A stretch of 64,000 bases of DNA from CAZTDU01 sp050248795 (GCA_050248795.1 JBFWRS010000017.1:1-64000); one strand, 5' to 3'. Numbered from the stretch's first letter, positions 8,135 to 17,248 are shown. The notes: a model not told the origin generated them from the letters alone. A program made the numbers and translations.

Positions 8135-9148
8135 TCAGGCCGTGACGGCGCGCGGCGCGCGATCGGCGAAGATTTTCGCCAGCGTGCTGCCGAACGGCAT
8201 CACCTCGGCGCCCTCCAGCAGGCCGTGCTTCAGCATCTCGCGGTGCAGCTCGGGCAGGTGGTAGTGCGGCACCGACGCATAGAGGTGGTGCTCGATGTGG
8301 TAGTTGACGCGATGCGGGAAGAGAAGCCACTCGATGAGCGGCGCGGCCAGGTTGGTGCGCGCGGCGGTCAGCGGGGAGGAAAAATCGGTGGTTGCGCCGT
8401 GCTCAGCGATCGCGCGCAGCCGCAGGATCGCCTGCACCACGGTCGCCAGCGGCAGGATCCACAGCAGCAGGTACTGCACGAGGTAGCCGCTCGCCGCGGC
8501 GAGCGCGAACGCGGCGACCTGGAAGCCGATCACCGCGTTGCGGTCGGAGAGCGCCTCGGCACGCAGGCGCGCCGAGCTGTCGTTCAGCGGGCGCATGGCA
8601 ACGTTGGTTTCGGTGTTCAGCGCCGGCGCGCCGCCGAGGAAATAGGCGTAGGTCTTCCACGCCGTGAACCCGGTGAGGTCCTTCGCCAGCTTCTTTGCCA
8701 GGTAGAGCCTGCCGCGCGGGTAGCCGCCGTGCAGCGCGGTGTCCGGGTCCGCGGGCCCGTAGAGGTTATTGTGGTGCAGCCGGTGGATGACGCGGTAGGT
8801 GCGCATCGACAGCCCCTGCACCGTCGCGCAGGCGCGGCCGACCAGGTCGTTCAGCCAGCGCGATTCGAACAGCCGGTAGTGCGCGGCGTCGTGCGCGAGC
8901 ACGAACAGCGCATGTTGCCGCGTGCCGATCAGGATCACGCAGGGAACCACCACCCATGGCGTCCACCATGTGAGCGCCACCGTGATCAGCGTGCCGAGGA
9001 CGAGGACTTCCTGCGCCACCGACCACGCCGAACGCCACGGCGAAATGCGAGACAGTCGCTGGACGATCTCCGCCGGCAGCGCGCGGCGGAAATCGTCCTT
9101 GAACTCCTCGCCCCGGGTTACAGCCCCCGGCGCTACAGGCCCATGCAT
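8135..9148 (-). CDS. membrane fatty acid desaturase / hydroxylase family protein
   Basis: An integral membrane di-iron enzyme of 337 residues. All three histidine clusters are present: HDAAH, HRLHH, and HIEHH near the C-terminus. Hydrophobic segments surround residues 48-85 and 205-235, consistent with the four-helix membrane core. The ATG at 9148 lies inside the end of the aldehyde dehydrogenase gene (16-base overlap), and the gene ends 5 bases before the ligase start. The family introduces double bonds or hydroxyls into acyl chains or related lipids. The flanking dehydrogenase and ligase suggest an oxidised lipid or terpenoid substrate, but this is inference. Confidence 0.85.
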   Translation of the reverse strand: MHGPVAPGAVTRGEEFKDDFRRALPAEIVQRLSRISPWRSAWSVAQEVLVLGTLITVALTWWTPWVVVPCVILIGTRQHALFVLAHDAAHYRLFESRWLNDLVGRACATVQGLSMRTYRVIHRLHHNNLYGPADPDTALHGGYPRGRLYLAKKLAKDLTGFTAWKTYAYFLGGAPALNTETNVAMRPLNDSSARLRAEALSDRNAVIGFQVAAFALAAASGYLVQYLLLWILPLATVVQAILRLRAIAEHGATTDFSSPLTAARTNLAAPLIEWLLFPHRVNYHIEHHLYASVPHYHLPELHREMLKHGLLEGAEVMPFGSTLAKIFADRAPRAVTA

Positions 9149-10614
9149 ACGTACTTGATCTCGACGTACTCCTCGATGCCGTACTTCGAACCCTCGCGGC
9201 CGAGGCCGGACTGTTTCATGCCGCCGAAGGGCGCGACTTCCGAGGTGATCAGGCCGCTATTGACGCCGACCATGCCGTAGTCCAGCGCCTCGGCCACCTT
9301 CCAGACGCGGCCGATGTCGCGGCTGTAGAAGTAGGCGGCGAGCCCGTACTCGGTGTCGTTGGCGAGCTTCACCACTTCCTCGTCGGTCCTGAAGCGGAAG
9401 ATCGGCGCCACCGGGCCGAAGGTCTCTTCACGGAAGATCTTCATGCTCGGCTTGGCCTCGGTGATCACCGTGGGTTCGTAGAACGTGCCGCCGCGCGCAT
9501 GGCGCTTGCCGCCGGTGAGAAGCTTGCCGCCACCCTTGGTTGCATCGGCGACGTGCTCCTCGACCTTGGCGAGCGCCGCTGTGTCGATCAGCGGACCCTG
9601 CGTGACGCCGGCCTCGGCGCCCTGTCCGACCTTCAGCGCCTTCACCTTTTCGGCCAGCTTGGCGGCGAATGCGTCGTAGACCTTGTCGTGCACGAAAAGG
9701 CGATTGGCGCAGACGCAGGTCTGGCCGCTGTTCCGGTACTTGGAGATCATCGCGCCTTCCACCGCGGCGTCGATGTCCGCGTCGTCGAAGACGATGAAGG
9801 GCGCGTTGCCGCCCAGTTCCAGCGAGATCCGCTTCACCGTGTCCGCGCTCTGGCGCATCAGCAGCCTGCCGACCTCGGTGGAACCGGTGAACGAGATCTT
9901 GCGGACGGTCGGGTTGGCGCACAGCTCGCCGCCGATCGCCGGCGCGTCGCCGGTGACGATGTTCAGCACGCCTTTCGGGAAGCCGGCGCGCTCGGCGAGT
10001 TCGGCCAGCGCGAGCGCGGAGTAGGGCGTCTGCTCGGCAGGCTTCAGCACGATGGTGCAGCCGGCGGCGAGGCCGGGCGCGACCTTGCGCGTGATCATGG
10101 AATTGGGAAAGTTCCACGGCGTGATCGCGGCGCACACGCCCACCGGCTGCTTGACGACGACGACGCGCTTGTCCGCCCAGGGCGTCGGGATGGTGTCGCC
10201 GTAGATGCGCTTGGCGTCCTCGGCGCACCACTCGATGTATGCGGCGCCGATGGTGATCTCGCCCTTGGCCTCGGCCAGCGGCTTGCCCTGCTCGGTGGTG
10301 AGGATGAGCGCCAGGTCGTCGACGTTGGCGAGGATCAGGTCATGCCACTTGCGCAGGATCGCCGAGCGTTCCTTCGCGGTCCTGGCACGCCAGCCGGCCA
10401 GGGCACGCTCGGCGGCTTCGATCGCGCGCCGGGTGTCCATCGCGCCCATGTCCGGCACCGAGCCGAGCACCTCGCCGGTAGCGGGGTTGTCCACCGTGAA
10501 GCTCCTGCCGCCTTCGGCGGAGGTCCAGGCCCCGTCGACATAGCACTGTTCGCGGAAGAGTTTCGGGTCCTTCAGCGGGATGGCAGGAAGGCCTGCCTTG
10601 GAGGGGGCGTTCAT
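9133..10614 (-). CDS. gabD: NAD(P)-dependent succinate-semialdehyde dehydrogenase family protein
   Basis: A 493-residue aldehyde dehydrogenase. ATG 10614 was chosen because CGGAGAA lies just upstream and the product then has the usual GabD N-terminus. Visible are the Rossmann-linked TPWNFPNSMITRK segment, FTGSTEVGR, the catalytic Glu in LELGG, and the nucleophilic Cys in GQTCVCANR, the Cys-x-Cys arrangement seen in GabD. The C-terminal half carries EETFGPVAP and GLGREGSKYGIEEY. A TAGAAT -10-like box lies about 30 bases upstream (10651-10646). First gene of the operon with the desaturase and ligase, so its real aldehyde may differ from succinate semialdehyde. Confidence 0.85.
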   Translation of the reverse strand: MNAPSKAGLPAIPLKDPKLFREQCYVDGAWTSAEGGRSFTVDNPATGEVLGSVPDMGAMDTRRAIEAAERALAGWRARTAKERSAILRKWHDLILANVDDLALILTTEQGKPLAEAKGEITIGAAYIEWCAEDAKRIYGDTIPTPWADKRVVVVKQPVGVCAAITPWNFPNSMITRKVAPGLAAGCTIVLKPAEQTPYSALALAELAERAGFPKGVLNIVTGDAPAIGGELCANPTVRKISFTGSTEVGRLLMRQSADTVKRISLELGGNAPFIVFDDADIDAAVEGAMISKYRNSGQTCVCANRLFVHDKVYDAFAAKLAEKVKALKVGQGAEAGVTQGPLIDTAALAKVEEHVADATKGGGKLLTGGKRHARGGTFYEPTVITEAKPSMKIFREETFGPVAPIFRFRTDEEVVKLANDTEYGLAAYFYSRDIGRVWKVAEALDYGMVGVNSGLITSEVAPFGGMKQSGLGREGSKYGIEEYVEIKYVCMGL

Positions 10615-10686
10615 GGCGGTTCTCCGGGGTCTGCTGGAAAACCGCATTCTAGCGCCGCCGCGTCGCGCGGCGGCGCCGGGGCGATG

Positions 10687-11523
10687 CTAGCCGAAGCGGC
10701 CAGTCACGTAGTCCTCGGTCTGCTTGTTCTTCGGATTGATGAAGATGTTGTCGGTGAGGTCGAACTCGACCACCTCGCCAAGGTACATGTAGGCGGTGTA
10801 GTCCGACACGCGTGCGGCCTGCTGCATGTTGTGCGTGACGATCACGATGGTGAGGGCTTCCTTCAACCCATGCAGCAGCTCCTCGAGCTTGGCCGACGAT
10901 ATCGGGTCGAGCGCGGACGCCGGCTCGTCCAGCAGCAGCACCTCGGGTTCCAGCGCCACCGCACGCGCGATCACCAGGCGCTGCTGCTGGCCGCCCGAGA
11001 GGCTCAGGCCGCTTTCCTGCAGCCTGTCCTTCACCTCGTCCCACAATGCGGCGCCGCGCAGCGCTTTCTCGACGGTTTCGTCCAGGGTGCGGCGGTCGCG
11101 TATGCCCATGATGCGCAAGCCGTAAGCGACGTTCTCGTAGATGGACTTCGGGAACGGATTCGGCTTCTGGAACACCATGCCGACCCGCCTGCGCAAGTGC
11201 GCCACGTTGAGGCTGCGGTCGTGGATGTCCTTGCCGTCCAGCCTGATGTCGCCTTCGATGCGGCAGATGTCCACCAGGTCGTTCATGCGGTTGAAGCAGC
11301 GCAACAGCGTCGATTTGCCGCAGCCGCTGGGGCCGATGAACGCGGTGACGCGGTGACGCGGGATGTCCAGGTGGATGTTCTTCAGCGCCTGCGTGGGGCC
11401 GTAGTACAGGTTCAGGTTGCGCACCTGGATGCAGATGTCCTCGCTCGGGCGCGGGCCGGCGCCGTCCGGGCGTCCGATCTTCTGCATGTCGATGGCGTGC
11501 GTGGTGAATGCGGGCTGGTTCAT
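10687..11523 (-). CDS. pstB: phosphate ABC transporter ATP-binding protein
   Basis: The ATPase subunit of the high-affinity phosphate importer PstSCAB, on the cytoplasmic face. The 278-residue product shows Walker A GPSGCGKST, the Q-loop region MVFQKPNPFPKSIYENVAYG, the signature LSGGQQQR, Walker B VLLLDEPASALDP and the H-loop VTHNMQQA. About 30 extra N-terminal residues precede the ABC domain. It closes the minus-strand pst operon, 55 bases after pstA. Confidence 0.97.
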   Translation of the reverse strand: MNQPAFTTHAIDMQKIGRPDGAGPRPSEDICIQVRNLNLYYGPTQALKNIHLDIPRHRVTAFIGPSGCGKSTLLRCFNRMNDLVDICRIEGDIRLDGKDIHDRSLNVAHLRRRVGMVFQKPNPFPKSIYENVAYGLRIMGIRDRRTLDETVEKALRGAALWDEVKDRLQESGLSLSGGQQQRLVIARAVALEPEVLLLDEPASALDPISSAKLEELLHGLKEALTIVIVTHNMQQAARVSDYTAYMYLGEVVEFDLTDNIFINPKNKQTEDYVTGRFG

Positions 11524-11578
11524 GTGCGGAATCCGTCGGTATGGGTGCTTCGTTCCATGGTGCGTGCGGGCATGGGCA

Positions 11579-13237
11579 TCAGACGCCTTCCAGGCCCTTC
11601 AGGCGCTCGCGCAGCCGGTTGCGCAGGGAAATCGCGGCCAGGTTCAGCACCACGATCACGATCACCAGCAGCAGCGCCGTGGCATAGACCAGCGGCCGGG
11701 CGGCCTCGACGTTCGGGCTCTGGAAGCCGACGTCGTAGATATGGAAGCCCAGGTGCATGAACTTGCGCTCCAGGTGCAGGTACGGGAAGTATCCGTCCAG
11801 TGGCAGGCTGGGCGCCAGTTTTACCACGCCCACCAGCATCAGCGGCGCCACTTCGCCTGCCGCGCGCGCCACGGCGAGGATCAGGCCGGTCATCATCGCC
11901 GGGCTGGCCATCGGCAGCACGGTGCGCCACAGCGTCTCGGCCTTGGTGGCCCCGAGCGCCAGGCTGCCTTCGCGGATGCTGCGGGGCACGCGCGACAGGC
12001 CCTCCTCGGTCGCCACGATCACCACCGGCAGCGTCAGGATGGCGAGCGTCAGCGACGCCCACAGGATGCCGGGGCTGCCCAGCGTCGGCGCGGGCAGCGC
12101 TTCCGGGAAGAACAGGTGGTCGATGCTGCCGCCGAGGAAGTAGACGAAGAAGCCGAGGCCGAACACGCCGTAGACGATAGAGGGGACCCCGGCGAGGTTG
12201 TTCACCGAGATGCGGATCAGGCGTATCAGCTGGCCCTGTTTCGCGTACTCGCGCATGTACACCGCCGCCATCACCCCCAGCGGCGTCACCATAGCCGCCA
12301 TCAGCAGCACCATCATCACGGTGCCGAATATGGCCGGGAAGATGCCGCCCTCGGTGTTCGCCTCGCGCGGGTCGTCGACGATGAAATCCCACAGCTTGCC
12401 GAAATAGAAGCTCACCTTGGCGAACACGCCCATGGCATTGGCCTGGTAGACGTCCGCCACCTTGGCGAGCGGCACCTCGACCGCCTTGCCGTCCATGACT
12501 TCGGCGACCAGCTTGTCGCGGTCCAGGTCCTTGCGCAGTTGCGCGAGGCGCTCCTGCAGCTTCGCGAACTCGGCCTTCCACAGCGCGCGCTCGCGCTCGA
12601 TGGCGGCGCGGTCGGCGTCGGTGATCCGGTTGGATAGCTCCAGCTTGCGCTCGCGCAGCCGCAGCTGCTCGATCTTGTAGTTGATGTGACCGATGTCCTT
12701 CTTCTCGATGCGATGCGCCTCGTTGAACAGGCGCAATGCGCGCTCGAAGCGCTCGACCAGCACGGGCCAGGCCGCCTGCGCGCCCTCGGCCACCACCCTG
12801 TCGCCTTCCTTGACCGCCTTGAGGTGACCGTAGAAGTTGCCCCACTCGCGGCGCTCGATCGTGACGATGTCCTTCGGGAACGTGATGTCGCCCATCAGCG
12901 AGCGCGGGTACCAGCGGAAATCGAAGCCGTAAACGTCGCGGTTGCCGAGCTTGAGCAGCAGGCGAGTGGTGAACACGTCCGTGCCCTCGATGCGGTATCC
13001 GGACTCGACCAGGCGCCGCACGGCCACCTCCTGCTCCTCGGCGATTTCGCCGATCAGGCGGATTCGCTTGCCGTCCTTCTCGACGAACTGCATCTCTGCC
13101 ACCGGCTTGGGCCAGAAATGCCCGAGGCCGCGGAACGCGGTAAGCCACAACACCGCGAACACCATGACCAGCGACAACGCTACCGCACCTGCAGTCATCC
13201 AGATCCACGGCGCGCCGGACTTGAACCAGTTGTTCAT
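11579..13237 (-). CDS. pstA: phosphate ABC transporter permease PstA (long form)
   Basis: A membrane permease subunit. At 552 residues it is roughly twice the length of E. coli PstA. After the first membrane segment (about 15-37) comes a large soluble insert with a charged coiled-coil stretch (about residues 170-245). The MetI-type permease core begins near residue 300 and carries the EAA-loop-like LALGATKAETLWRTVLP. GGAGG lies ten bases before ATG 13237. Long PstA forms of this sort are known in other proteobacteria, always with a long PstC, as here. Confidence 0.95.
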   Translation of the reverse strand: MNNWFKSGAPWIWMTAGAVALSLVMVFAVLWLTAFRGLGHFWPKPVAEMQFVEKDGKRIRLIGEIAEEQEVAVRRLVESGYRIEGTDVFTTRLLLKLGNRDVYGFDFRWYPRSLMGDITFPKDIVTIERREWGNFYGHLKAVKEGDRVVAEGAQAAWPVLVERFERALRLFNEAHRIEKKDIGHINYKIEQLRLRERKLELSNRITDADRAAIERERALWKAEFAKLQERLAQLRKDLDRDKLVAEVMDGKAVEVPLAKVADVYQANAMGVFAKVSFYFGKLWDFIVDDPREANTEGGIFPAIFGTVMMVLLMAAMVTPLGVMAAVYMREYAKQGQLIRLIRISVNNLAGVPSIVYGVFGLGFFVYFLGGSIDHLFFPEALPAPTLGSPGILWASLTLAILTLPVVIVATEEGLSRVPRSIREGSLALGATKAETLWRTVLPMASPAMMTGLILAVARAAGEVAPLMLVGVVKLAPSLPLDGYFPYLHLERKFMHLGFHIYDVGFQSPNVEAARPLVYATALLLVIVIVVLNLAAISLRNRLRERLKGLEGV

Positions 13238-13253
13238 CTGCGTTTCGCCTCCG

Positions 13254-15527
13254 TCAGATCGAGCTGTAGCGCTCGCGCAGGCGCTGGCGCACCAGTTCGG
13301 CGAGCGTGTTCACGACGAAGGTGAAGCCGAACAGCACCAGCGCCGAGAGGAAAAGCACCCGGTAGTGAGTCGAGCCGACCGCGGATTCCGGGATCTCGAC
13401 GCCGATGTTCGCCGACAGCGTGCGGAACCCGGTGAAGATGCTGAAATCCATCACCGCGGTGTTGCCGGTGGCCATCAGCACGATCATCGTTTCCCCGACC
13501 GCGCGGCCCATGCCGATCATGATCGCCGAGAAGATGCCGGGGCTCGCGGTAAGCAGCACCACGAACAGCAGCGTTTGCCAGGGCGTGGCGCCCAGCGCGA
13601 GCGAGCCCGAGGTAAGGTGCCTGGGGACGCTGAAGATCGCGTCTTCCGCGATCGAGAATATCGTCGGTGTCACCGCGAAGCCCATGGCGATGCCCACGAC
13701 CAGGGAATTCCTCTGCTCGAATGTGATGCCCATCTCGTTGCTGAGCCAGTGCGGCATGTCGCCGTTGAAGAACCGGCCCTCGACGACGTTGCCAAGGGCG
13801 AGCGCGATGTAGATGGCGAGGATCACCACCGGTATCAGCATCGCCGCCTCCCAGCCCGGTGGAACGCGGTTGGTGAAACCCGCCGGGATCAGGTGCCACG
13901 CATACGAGGCCAGCACGATCATCAATGGCATGACGACGAGGATGAGCAGGGTTCCGGCGAGGTTGTTCTCGACGAACGGCGCCAGCCACAGGCCCGCGAG
14001 GAAGCCGAGGATCACGGTGGGCAAGGCCTCCATGATCTCGATGGACGGCTTGACGACCGTGCGCATGCGGGCCGACATGAAGTAGGCGGCGAAGATCGCG
14101 CCGAGCACCGCGAGCGGTACCGACACCAGCATGGCGTAGAAGGCGGCTTTCAGCGTGCCGAAGGTGAGCGGTGACAGGCTGAGCTTCGCCTCGAAGTCGG
14201 AAGTCGCTGCCGACGACTGCCACAGGTACTCAGGCTTGTTGTAGCCCTCGTACCAGACCTTTTCCCACAGCGCATGCCAGGAGATCTCGGGATGTTCGTT
14301 GTCGACGCGGGCATGGTGGAATGCGCCGCCGGCTTCCTCGATGAGGAGCGCGTTCGCACGGGGAGCGACCGTAGCCGACGCAATGGCCGTCTTTCCGAGC
14401 GCTTCGGTGTGCATCGTCCGCCGCGACGTCGCGTAATAGATGCCGACGTTCCCCTTGTCGTCGCCGGCAAGGAACCCCTTGCGAAAGAACTCCGGCGTAA
14501 TCAGCGTCACGCGGCCCGGGAGCGGGTCGAACGTGCGGATGCGAGTAAGGTTGAGGGTGTTCTGGCCGTCGTTCACCAGGAACCACTGCGCGAGCGAACC
14601 CTTCGAACTGCCGACGATCAGCGAGAACCCGCCGCTCAGGATCTCCAGCGCCGATATCGCGTCGTCCTCCGGCAGTACCTGCACCTTCTGCATGAACTTG
14701 GGCTGCGCCTTGTCTGTGATGTCGTACTGGCTGACGAATCGCGCGTCGTGCGCCACGTAGAGCTCGCGATGCTTGATGTCCACGATCAGCTTCGTGATCG
14801 GGCCGGTGACCGGGGCGAGTTCCGCGCCTTCGGATTCGAGCGTCACTTCGCCGCTGATCAGGTTCTTCGTTGCGGTAAGCCCGCGCAGGACGAGGCGACC
14901 GTCTTCCGTCAGCGCGACGATCGTGGTGCCGTCCTTCTCGCCGTGCTGGACGCTGACCATCCGCAGTGCGCTGCCCTTGTCGTCGACGACGATCGGATCC
15001 TCGCCCACGGGGAACTCGAGCTTTGGCGTGATCGTGCGCTTGTCCTTGGGGAACGTGACTTCGTAGACCTGCTTGGCGAGCAGCACGCGGCCGTCGGACA
15101 GGCCATATGCCGTGACGTACTCGTGCGGGTCGCCGGCATCGAAGCTGGTGATCTTCGCGCCGGCCGGGACCTTCAGGCGGGTTTCGGCCATTGGGCGCCC
15201 ATCCCGCATGTCGAAGAACATCACCCCGCCTGCGTCCGTGAAGCGCACGCCGACCTCGGCGAGTTCCTCGGCTGAAAGATGCACGGTCTTCTCGTCCTTG
15301 GGGCCCGGGCGCGGGTACTGCGTGGCGCCGTGCATGCCCGCCGGCACGAACAGCGGCACCACCACGCTCGCAAGGTAGAAGAAGATCGTGCTGATGGCGA
15401 CGATGACGCTGATGCCGCCGATGGTCATCATCTGGCGGAACAGCATGTCCTTGGTCAGCCGCCTGGATAGGTGGCGCTCCGCGTGCAGGTCGAAACCGGA
15501 GGGAGATGTGGAGAGGGGCGTGCTCAT
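13254..15527 (-). CDS. pstC: phosphate ABC transporter permease PstC (long form)
   Basis: The second permease subunit, 757 residues. One membrane segment (about 36-60) is followed by a periplasmic-looking domain of some 380 residues with repeated beta-strand patterns such as YVTAYGLSDGRVLLAKQVYE and FLAGDDKGNVGIYYA, suggestive of a beta-propeller. The C-terminal permease core (about 450-757) holds the SLALGATPWQTLLFVVLP-like coupling loop. The downstream pstA start is 16 bases away. The propeller reading rests on pattern alone. Confidence 0.94.
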   Translation of the reverse strand: MSTPLSTSPSGFDLHAERHLSRRLTKDMLFRQMMTIGGISVIVAISTIFFYLASVVVPLFVPAGMHGATQYPRPGPKDEKTVHLSAEELAEVGVRFTDAGGVMFFDMRDGRPMAETRLKVPAGAKITSFDAGDPHEYVTAYGLSDGRVLLAKQVYEVTFPKDKRTITPKLEFPVGEDPIVVDDKGSALRMVSVQHGEKDGTTIVALTEDGRLVLRGLTATKNLISGEVTLESEGAELAPVTGPITKLIVDIKHRELYVAHDARFVSQYDITDKAQPKFMQKVQVLPEDDAISALEILSGGFSLIVGSSKGSLAQWFLVNDGQNTLNLTRIRTFDPLPGRVTLITPEFFRKGFLAGDDKGNVGIYYATSRRTMHTEALGKTAIASATVAPRANALLIEEAGGAFHHARVDNEHPEISWHALWEKVWYEGYNKPEYLWQSSAATSDFEAKLSLSPLTFGTLKAAFYAMLVSVPLAVLGAIFAAYFMSARMRTVVKPSIEIMEALPTVILGFLAGLWLAPFVENNLAGTLLILVVMPLMIVLASYAWHLIPAGFTNRVPPGWEAAMLIPVVILAIYIALALGNVVEGRFFNGDMPHWLSNEMGITFEQRNSLVVGIAMGFAVTPTIFSIAEDAIFSVPRHLTSGSLALGATPWQTLLFVVLLTASPGIFSAIMIGMGRAVGETMIVLMATGNTAVMDFSIFTGFRTLSANIGVEIPESAVGSTHYRVLFLSALVLFGFTFVVNTLAELVRQRLRERYSSI

Positions 15528-15561
15528 GGCGCGTGCCGGCAGTTGGAGGGGCGGCGAAGAA

Positions 15562-15585
15562 GGGGCCGAGGATTTCCCCGGCCCC
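15562..15585 (-). terminator. intercistronic hairpin between the repeat lipoprotein and pstC
   Basis: GGGGCCG and CGGCCCC form a perfect 7-bp stem with a 10-base loop that can pair further inside. It is upstream of the lipoprotein stop in coordinate terms, so on the transcribed strand it lies between pstC and the lipoprotein coding sequences. No U-tract follows, so a processing or mRNA-stability role is as likely as termination. Confidence 0.45.
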
Positions 15586-15612
15586 TATGTTGGTCGAAGC
15601 CGCGGGATTTGG

Positions 15613-16200
15613 CTACTTCATGCCGCGCAGGTTCTTGAACTTCTCAATCAGCTTGACCGGCTTGCCCGCCTTGGCGGTCTTCTTGTTGAGGGCATAGACG
15701 ACGGTCTCGCCCTTCGGGCCGGTGCCGACTTCGGTGAAGGTGAGGATCACCTCGCCGTGATCCATGTAGTCCTTGAAGTCCTTCCATTCGCCGAACACGT
15801 GGTAACGGCCGTTCTTTACCACCTCGCCGTAGAAGTCGACGCCGCCCGTCACCTTGCCGTCGAAGAAGAGCTCTCCCATGCTGGGCTGCTTCCTCTTCAC
15901 GTCGTCACGGGTGATGCCGAAGACCACAGTCTTGCCGCCGGGGCCGGCGCCGATGCGCGCGCGCGTCAGCGCTACCTCGCCGTGCGCCATGTACGACAGG
16001 TATGTCTTCACGTCGCCAAAGGCCCACAGGCGGCCGTCTTTCGGGTAGACGACGAAGTAATGCGGTGCAGTTGAACCCTGGGCCTGCGTGGCGTGCGCCG
16101 ACGCACTGCCGGAGCCGGTGTCGGTGGCGCAGCCCGCGATGCCGGCCGCCAGGCCCGCCGCGAGGGCGAGTCGGGTGATGCTGTTCAGTTGGATCTTCAT
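15613..16200 (-). CDS. pst-operon lipoprotein with two tandem repeat domains
   Basis: A 195-residue protein of unknown function between pstS and pstC. The leader ends in lipobox IAGC with Cys24 as the lipidation site. After a Ser/Ala/Gln-rich linker it has two copies of one domain exactly 75 residues apart: residues 47-97 and 122-172. They share G-R...F-G...YM-HGEV and G-GP-G-TVV (about 19 of 41 aligned residues identical). ATG 16200 has AAGGAG ten bases upstream; the longer frame is rejected. Hairpins flank the gene on both sides. Its place in the operon implies Pho control; a helper role in phosphate capture or surface attachment is speculative. Confidence 0.82.
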   Translation of the reverse strand: MKIQLNSITRLALAAGLAAGIAGCATDTGSGSASAHATQAQGSTAPHYFVVYPKDGRLWAFGDVKTYLSYMAHGEVALTRARIGAGPGGKTVVFGITRDDVKRKQPSMGELFFDGKVTGGVDFYGEVVKNGRYHVFGEWKDFKDYMDHGEVILTFTEVGTGPKGETVVYALNKKTAKAGKPVKLIEKFKNLRGMK

Positions 16201-16230
16201 GTGCCTGGTTCTCCTTGAGTGCACGTGGAT

Positions 16231-16257
16231 GCGGGGCGCGCTGCTGCCGCGCCCCGC
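16231..16257 (-). terminator. intercistronic hairpin between pstS and the repeat lipoprotein
   Basis: A perfect 10-bp stem, GCGGGGCGCG with CGCGCCCCGC, and a 7-base loop. It lies just after the pstS stop in the transcribed direction. No U-tract follows. Such hairpins after a binding-protein gene usually protect its mRNA from 3' decay and raise its level relative to the permease genes. Confidence 0.55.
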
Positions 16258-16264
16258 AGCCTGG

Positions 16265-17248
16265 CTACTTGCTCATCGCCGTGACCGCGTCGGCCGCCAG
16301 CTTGGCAGGCAGGGGCACGAAGCCGTCGCGCACCACCACCGTCTGGCCTTCCTTGGACAGCACCATCTTGAAGAACTCGCGCTCGAGCGGTGCCAGCGGC
16401 TGGTTGGGGCGCTTGTTCACATACACGTACAGCACGCGCGCCAGCGGGTACTTGCCGCTGATGGCGTTCGCGGCGTCGGGCTCGACGAACGCGGTGCTGT
16501 CCTTCGGGCCGAGCGGCAGGGCGCGCACGCCGGAGGTCTTGTAACCGATGCCCGAGTAGCCGATCGCGTTCAGTCCCGAGGTCACGCTTTGCACTACCGA
16601 GGCAGAGCCCGGCTGTTCCTGCACCGTCTTGCGGAAATCGCCGCGGCACAGCGCGCGCGACTTGAAGTATCCGTATGTGCCGGAAACGGAATTGCGGCCG
16701 TAGATCGAGATCGCGCGGGTAGCCCAATCGCCGGTCAGCCCGAGTTCGCCCCAGCGATTCACTTCCGCCTTGCCGCCGCAACGGCGCGTGGCAGAGAACA
16801 CGGCATCCACCTGCTGGATGGAAAGCCCCTTGATGGGGTTGTCCTTGTTCACGTACACCGCCAGTGCGTCGATCGCCACCGGCACCGCCATCGGCTTGTA
16901 GCCGTGGCGCTTCTCGAACGCCTCGATCTCCTTCGCATTCATGGCGCGGCTCATCGGCCCGAAGTTCGACGCGCCTTCAATCAGCGCCGGTGGCGCGGTG
17001 GACGAGCCGGCACCCTGGATCTGGATGTTGACGTTGGGGTAGAAGCGCTTGTACTCCTCGGCCCAGAGCGTCATGAGGTTGTTCAGCGTGTCGGACCCGA
17101 CGCTGGTGAAGTTGCCGGAGACGCCGCTGGCCTTCTGGTAAGAGGGCAGGCCCGGGTCTACCTGCACGGCCTGCGCGAGCACTGCCTGGGACGCGAGCGT
17201 GGACGCTGCGACGAATCCCAGCATGGAAACGATTCGATTGAGACGCAT
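16265..17248 (-). CDS. pstS: phosphate-binding protein PstS
   Basis: The periplasmic phosphate receptor for PstCAB. The 327-residue product has a signal peptide ending VLAQA near residue 26. It shows the phosphate-binding signatures FTSVGSDTLNNLMTLW, QGAGSSTAPPALIEG and GRNSVSGTYGYFKSR, which supply the Ser/Thr and Arg contacts. It is first in the minus-strand operon and has its own Pho box and -10 about 90 bases upstream. Confidence 0.96.
   Translation of the reverse strand: MRLNRIVSMLGFVAASTLASQAVLAQAVQVDPGLPSYQKASGVSGNFTSVGSDTLNNLMTLWAEEYKRFYPNVNIQIQGAGSSTAPPALIEGASNFGPMSRAMNAKEIEAFEKRHGYKPMAVPVAIDALAVYVNKDNPIKGLSIQQVDAVFSATRRCGGKAEVNRWGELGLTGDWATRAISIYGRNSVSGTYGYFKSRALCRGDFRKTVQEQPGSASVVQSVTSGLNAIGYSGIGYKTSGVRALPLGPKDSTAFVEPDAANAISGKYPLARVLYVYVNKRPNQPLAPLEREFFKMVLSKEGQTVVVRDGFVPLPAKLAADAVTAMSK

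Noticed and set aside
9499..11760. Plus-strand frame of 753 codons antisense to gabD and pstB
   Set aside because: Spans two genes and the gap between them with no domain; typical antisense shadow in GC-rich DNA.
12942..14174. Plus-strand frame of 410 codons antisense to pstA and pstC
   Set aside because: His/Arg/Asp-rich antisense shadow with no motif over two well-supported permease genes.
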